Shown: positions 59,368-64,000 of the stretch, in pieces | How the letters are laid out: each line of letters opens with the position of its first letter | Numbering within the stretch: the stretch's first letter is position 1 | Notes under the pieces: generated by a model | Databases searched by the model: none | Told to the model about the DNA's origin: nothing | The model's input: the letters and a program-made list of their open reading frames with translations, nothing else | Origin: Klebsiella sp. RHBSTW-00484 | GTDB taxonomy: Bacteria; Pseudomonadota; Gammaproteobacteria; Enterobacterales; Enterobacteriaceae | Direction: 5' to 3' | NCBI RefSeq assembly: GCF_013705725.1 | Contig: NZ_CP055481.1 | Span: 4,092,001 to 4,156,000, forward strand | DNA: 64,000 nt | Translations under genes and position numbers: made by a program

Positions 59368-60660
59368 TCACAGATACGGCGACCAGGCAGGTGATTTTAC
59401 CTGTCCATCAGTTGCCGGAAGACGCGCTTTGAAACGCCCATCTGTAGAAACCAAATTAAGCACGGATCCCATCCCCTGAGAAGAGCTGTAGATTACCATA
59501 GTGCCGTTTGGTGCCAGACTTGGCGTTTCATCTAAAAACGTTGATGACAGAACCTGCACACCACCCGCTTCCAGATCTTGCTTAGCAATGTGCTGCTGAC
59601 CACCGGCCGAGCTAACCATTACCATAGTTTTACCATCTGCGCTCACGTCTGCGTCCTGGTTTTGTGAACCTTCCCAGGTAATACGCTGCGGCGTGCCGCC
59701 ATTAATATTGACTTTATACACCTGCGGACGACCGGCCTGGTCAGAAGTAAAGGCCAGGTTTTGACTATCCGGGAACCAGGTCGGTTCGGTGTTGTTGCTG
59801 CGACCGTTGGTGACCTGACGAATCTGACCAGAGCCCAGATCCATCACGTACAGGTTCAGGCTACCGGTTTTCGACAATGCAAAGGCCAGTTTGCTGCCAT
59901 CCGGAGAGAACGACGGCGCGCCGTTGTGCTGCGGGAACGAAGCAATCTGACGCACAGAGCCGTTAGCCAGAGTCTGAACGACCAGCGCAGAGCGACCGCT
60001 TTCAAAGGTCACATAAGCCAGTTTCGCGCCGTCAGGAGACCAGGCCGGAGACATCAGCGGCTGGGTTGAACGGTGGACGAGGAACTGGTTGTAGCCATCG
60101 TAGTCAGATACGCGCAGCTCATACGGGAACTGACCGCCGTTGGTCTGCACAACGTAAGCGATGCGGGTACGGAAGGCGCCCTTAATACCGGTCAGCTTCT
60201 CAAATACCGCATCACTAGCAGCGTGTGCGGCATAGCGCAGATACTGCTTAGTCACCTTGAATGAGTTTTGCGCAAGGACGGTACCCGGCGCACCGCCGGT
60301 ATCAACCAGCTGGTAAGCGACGTTATAAGAACCGTCCGGGTTTTGCGTAACCTGGCCAACGACCACGGCATCAACACCGAGCGCAGACCATGCCGCAGGC
60401 TGCACTTCCTGAGCGCTACCCGGCTGCTGAGGCAAACGCGAGCGATCGAGCGGATTAAACTTACCGCTATTACGCAGGTCAGCCGCGACGATACCACCGA
60501 TATCTTCCGGCGCAGCACCCTGCCCCGCCCACTGGAACGGCACAACACCAATTGGGCGTGCCGAGTCGACCCCTTGGGTGATCTCGATACGTACTTCTGC
60601 GTGCAGCACTGCCGCCCACAGTATTAAAAAACCAAATGCTACTCGTAATGCCTGCTTCAT
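59368..60660 (-). CDS. tolB: TolB periplasmic beta-propeller
   Basis: 430 residues from ATG 60660: signal peptide ending LHA, N-terminal TolA-binding domain, six-bladed propeller with repeated SPDGSKLAF and [11 protein letters not shown] blades that binds Pal. 34 bases before pal. Confidence 0.96.
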   Translation of the reverse strand: MKQALRVAFGFLILWAAVLHAEVRIEITQGVDSARPIGVVPFQWAGQGAAPEDIGGIVAADLRNSGKFNPLDRSRLPQQPGSAQEVQPAAWSALGVDAVVVGQVTQNPDGSYNVAYQLVDTGGAPGTVLAQNSFKVTKQYLRYAAHAASDAVFEKLTGIKGAFRTRIAYVVQTNGGQFPYELRVSDYDGYNQFLVHRSTQPLMSPAWSPDGAKLAYVTFESGRSALVVQTLANGSVRQIASFPQHNGAPSFSPDGSKLAFALSKTGSLNLYVMDLGSGQIRQVTNGRSNNTEPTWFPDSQNLAFTSDQAGRPQVYKVNINGGTPQRITWEGSQNQDADVSADGKTMVMVSSAGGQQHIAKQDLEAGGVQVLSSTFLDETPSLAPNGTMVIYSSSQGMGSVLNLVSTDGRFKARLPATDGQVKSPAWSPYL

Positions 60661-60789
60661 CATATCTCCCTTATCCAGGCGGAAAGCCCACGATAATTTA
60701 GCAGAATGTTAACAAACTCAAATACACAAAACTACCAAAACCCTGGGACTACCGAAGTTCGTTTTTCCCCGCCTGAACGGGGAAGATCG

Positions 60790-62103
60790 CTACAGTTTAA
60801 AGTCCAGTGTGGCATTTTTTATTTTTTCATAAACAGCCTGACTAGGCGGTTTAGGAATAGTCGCAGTTTTCGCCGCCGTCAATGCTGCCTGGCAAAGAGC
60901 CGGATCGCCACCCTCAGACGTTATGCCTTTTAAAGTACCATCAGGAGCAAGGTTGATATGCAAAACACACCGCTTGCCCTGATAAAGGCTCGCATCATAC
61001 AGACGGCGCTGGATAGCTATCTGAATTTGCTTAGCATAAGCGCTTATTTCTGCGCCGTTATCACCGCCGTTAGCACCAGATGTTCCGGTGTCCTTCGAAG
61101 GCTGATTATTCCCTTTCGCCCCACCGCCTGTTTTAGGCGCATTCTTACCGGAGCTCAGGTCACCGAGCAGGCTGTCAACACCATCAGCTTCTTTCGCAGC
61201 AGCCGCTTTCTTCGCAGCTGCGGCCTTAGCGGCAGCTGCTTTAGCGGCTTTATCCGCTGCGGCCTTTTCTGCAGCGGCAGCTTTGGCTGCTGCTGCTTTC
61301 TCGGCTGCGGCTTTTTCCGCTGCGGCGGCTTTATCGGCTGCCGCTTTATCAGCAGCAGCTTTCTGAGCGGCAGCTTTTTCCGCGGCTTTATCTGCAGCTG
61401 CTTTCTCAGCTGCAGCCTGTTTAGCCGCTTCCTGTTGCGCCTTTTTCTCTGCCTGTTGCTGCGCTTTCTTCGCCGCATCGGCTTCGGCTTTCTTCTGCGC
61501 ATCCGCCGCTGCTTTCGCGGCTTCCGCTTCTGCCTGTTTCTTCGCATCAGCCGCCGCTTTTGCCGCAGCAGCTTCGGCGACTTTAGCCTGAGCGTCGGCC
61601 TTCGCTTTGGCGTCAGCAGCGGCTTTAGCAGCCGTTTCCTGCGCCTCTTTCGCCTGGGCGTCCGCTTTGGCCTTCGTCGCTGCAGCAGCTTCTGCTGCAG
61701 CAGCTTCTGCTGCAGCCTGTTCGGCCTGTTTCTGCTGTTCTTTCGCTTCTTTAGCCGCTTCCTGCGCCTGCAGACGATCTTGTTCCAGTTGTTTCAGCCT
61801 TTCCTGCTCGGCGGCCTGTTTTTCACGTAGCTCTTCCGCCTGCTGCTGAGCCTGCTTTTCCCGCTGCTCGGCGGCGCGACGGGCGCTGGCCTGCTGTTGC
61901 TGTTGGCGGTTGTAATTATTCACAACCGCTCCCGGATCGACCATTACCGCATCAATAGAAGAACCGCCGCCACCGCCGGCTGAAGCATCCAGATGCTCAT
62001 CAAACGAACTCCAGATCAGCAGCGCTATCAATACGATGTGCAGCGCGACTGAAACTATGATCGCTCGTTTAAGCTTGTCGTTTTGTTCGGTTGCCTTTGA
62101 CAC
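60790..62103 (-). CDS. tolA: TolA
   Basis: 437 residues: one N-terminal transmembrane helix (AIIVSVALHIVLIALLIW), a long Ala/Lys/Glu helix (about 70-330) of repeats such as KAAADKAAAEKAAA, and the globular C-terminal domain with YDASLYQGKRCVLHINL. Bridges inner membrane TolQR to TolB-Pal. Somewhat longer than the 421 residues of E. coli owing to extra Ala/Lys repeats. Confidence 0.95.
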   Translation of the reverse strand: MSKATEQNDKLKRAIIVSVALHIVLIALLIWSSFDEHLDASAGGGGGSSIDAVMVDPGAVVNNYNRQQQQQASARRAAEQREKQAQQQAEELREKQAAEQERLKQLEQDRLQAQEAAKEAKEQQKQAEQAAAEAAAAEAAAATKAKADAQAKEAQETAAKAAADAKAKADAQAKVAEAAAAKAAADAKKQAEAEAAKAAADAQKKAEADAAKKAQQQAEKKAQQEAAKQAAAEKAAADKAAEKAAAQKAAADKAAADKAAAAEKAAAEKAAAAKAAAAEKAAADKAAKAAAAKAAAAKKAAAAKEADGVDSLLGDLSSGKNAPKTGGGAKGNNQPSKDTGTSGANGGDNGAEISAYAKQIQIAIQRRLYDASLYQGKRCVLHINLAPDGTLKGITSEGGDPALCQAALTAAKTATIPKPPSQAVYEKIKNATLDFKL

Positions 62104-62208
62104 TATCGGTTCCCAAAAACTGTTCGCCTGTACCCGCTATATCTGCATGGCTACGAGCTGCTTTCAGCTCATAGCCAACATTCTGGCGGGCGCACATATC
62201 TCGAGCGA

Positions 62209-62637
62209 TTAGATCGGCTTGGTCATCAAGCCAACCGATTTAACCCCTGCGCTATGCAACAGGTTAAGCGCTTTAATAATTTCATCGTAAGGCACCTCTT
62301 TGGCGCCACCGATCAGGAATACCGTTTTCTCATTCGCCTCAAGTCGGCGTCTGGCTTCGGCAATAACCTGTTCCGGCGGCAGCTGCGACAGCGTTTCCGG
62401 GCCCACTTTCACGCTGTACTGCCCTACTCCGGAAACTTCAACAATCACCGGTGGATCGTCGTTGCTTTTCACCGCTTGCGATTCCGTTGCGTCCGGCAGG
62501 TCGACCTCTACGCTTTGCGTAATGATCGGCGCTGTCGCCATAAAGATCAGCAACAGCACCAACAGGACATCCAGCAGCGGAACGATATTGATCTCGGACT
62601 TCAGTTCGCGACGTCCGCGTCCACGTGCTCTGGCCAT
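62209..62637 (-). CDS. tolR: TolR
   Basis: 142 residues, one transmembrane helix with the proton-path aspartate in VPLLDVLLVLLLIFMATAP; ExbD family. 3 bases after tolQ. Confidence 0.96.
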   Translation of the reverse strand: MARARGRGRRELKSEINIVPLLDVLLVLLLIFMATAPIITQSVEVDLPDATESQAVKSNDDPPVIVEVSGVGQYSVKVGPETLSQLPPEQVIAEARRRLEANEKTVFLIGGAKEVPYDEIIKALNLLHSAGVKSVGLMTKPI

Positions 62638-62640
62638 GGC

Positions 62641-63734
<1,094 letters not shown>

Positions 63735-63840
63735 TTTACATCCCGGTAATGCAACAAAAGATTAGTGCTTTCAAACTTCGCTACTATACGCGCGGGAATC
63801 GTGGTTTGGAATGGGAGAAAGTAAACGGCGAGTAAATTTT

Positions 63841-63862
63841 TATGGGCTTATGCAAGCCCATA
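63841..63862. terminator. Hairpin after ybgE
   Basis: ATGGGCTTATGCAAGCCCAT inverted repeat, downstream of the ybgE stop (63884) on the minus strand. Confidence 0.6.
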
Positions 63863-63883
63863 TGATTAACAGAGATTTCTTAT

Positions 63884-64000
63884 TCAAAAGAAGAAAAAGA
63901 ACAGGCCCAAAACGAGCACAATATCAGCGATGAGTGGACAAAAAATTCCCTGCCAGTGAATAGCACGCGGACGAAAACCCACGCCGTGGATGACGCCGGT
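63884..64000 (-). CDS. ybgE: YbgE, partial (C-terminal 38 residues)
   Basis: Frame open to the window edge, encoding TGVIHGVGFRPRAIHWQGIF, then a hydrophobic stretch ending LGLFFFFF. This matches the end of YbgE of the cydABX-ybgE operon, which lies upstream of ybgC in enterobacteria. Start outside the window. Confidence 0.8.
   Translation of the reverse strand, partial: TGVIHGVGFRPRAIHWQGIFCPLIADIVLVLGLFFFFF

Noticed and set aside
60958..61830. 290-codon frame antisense to tolA, rich in Cys, Phe, Gly and Arg
   Set aside because: Composition is the mirror of the Ala/Lys repeats in tolA; not a credible protein.

Overview
The window is enterobacterial chromosome, most likely from the Klebsiella/Raoultella group. 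The evidence is the gene order pmrAB-uvrB-bioDCFB/bioA-hut-ybhC-pgl-ybhA-modCBA-acrZ-modEF-galETKM-gpmA-aroG-ybgS-zitB-pnuC-nadA-tRNA(Lys/Val)-cpoB-pal-tolBARQ-ybgC, the hut genes lying between bio and gal, high-GC codon use and enterobacterial REP and ERIC repeats. Species is inferred from layout and protein similarity recalled from memory; no search was run.

Layout. 1-2 kb: PmrA/PmrB two-component system, followed on the opposite strand by an unlisted 30-residue membrane peptide behind a perfect PmrA box, a candidate PmrR. 2-5 kb: uvrB with LexA box and DnaA boxes. 5-11 kb: an orphan ABC ATPase and the divergent biotin operon with its BirA operator. 11-19 kb: histidine utilisation (hutT, hutUH, hutIGC) with HutC-type sites. 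19-25 kb: ybhC, then a blue-light/cold stress locus (YmgC-like protein, LuxR regulator, BluR, BluF, YcgZ-YmgA-AriR). 25-28.5 kb: a MocR regulator, a GNAT enzyme and pgl.

28.9-40.5 kb: an AT-rich island of about 11.6 kb inserted inside ybhA. A large serine recombinase gene lies at its right end. Joining the island ends gives an attP with inverted repeats centred on a TG dinucleotide. The island splits native ybhA but carries a full-length divergent ybhA next to the broken one, so the host function is probably restored. Its other genes are a small resolvase beside repeated ATGATAC words, an operon of dual-OB-like, DUF488 and DUF4326 proteins (function unknown), a ParB/sulfiredoxin-like protein, a secreted protein and a membrane protein, a helicase-like ATPase and an 843-base noncoding region rich in inverted repeats. 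Most of the island, except the DUF488/DUF4326 operon, is strongly enriched in the palindrome AGTACT.

41-64 kb: conserved core with molybdate uptake and ModE control, the gal operon with both GalR operators, gpmA with a Fur-like box, aroG with a TyrR box, ybgS, zinc exporter zitB, nadA-pnuC with a NadR box, a tRNA cluster with odd tRNA-end fragments in its spacers, and the complete tol-pal operon. The window ends inside ybgE.
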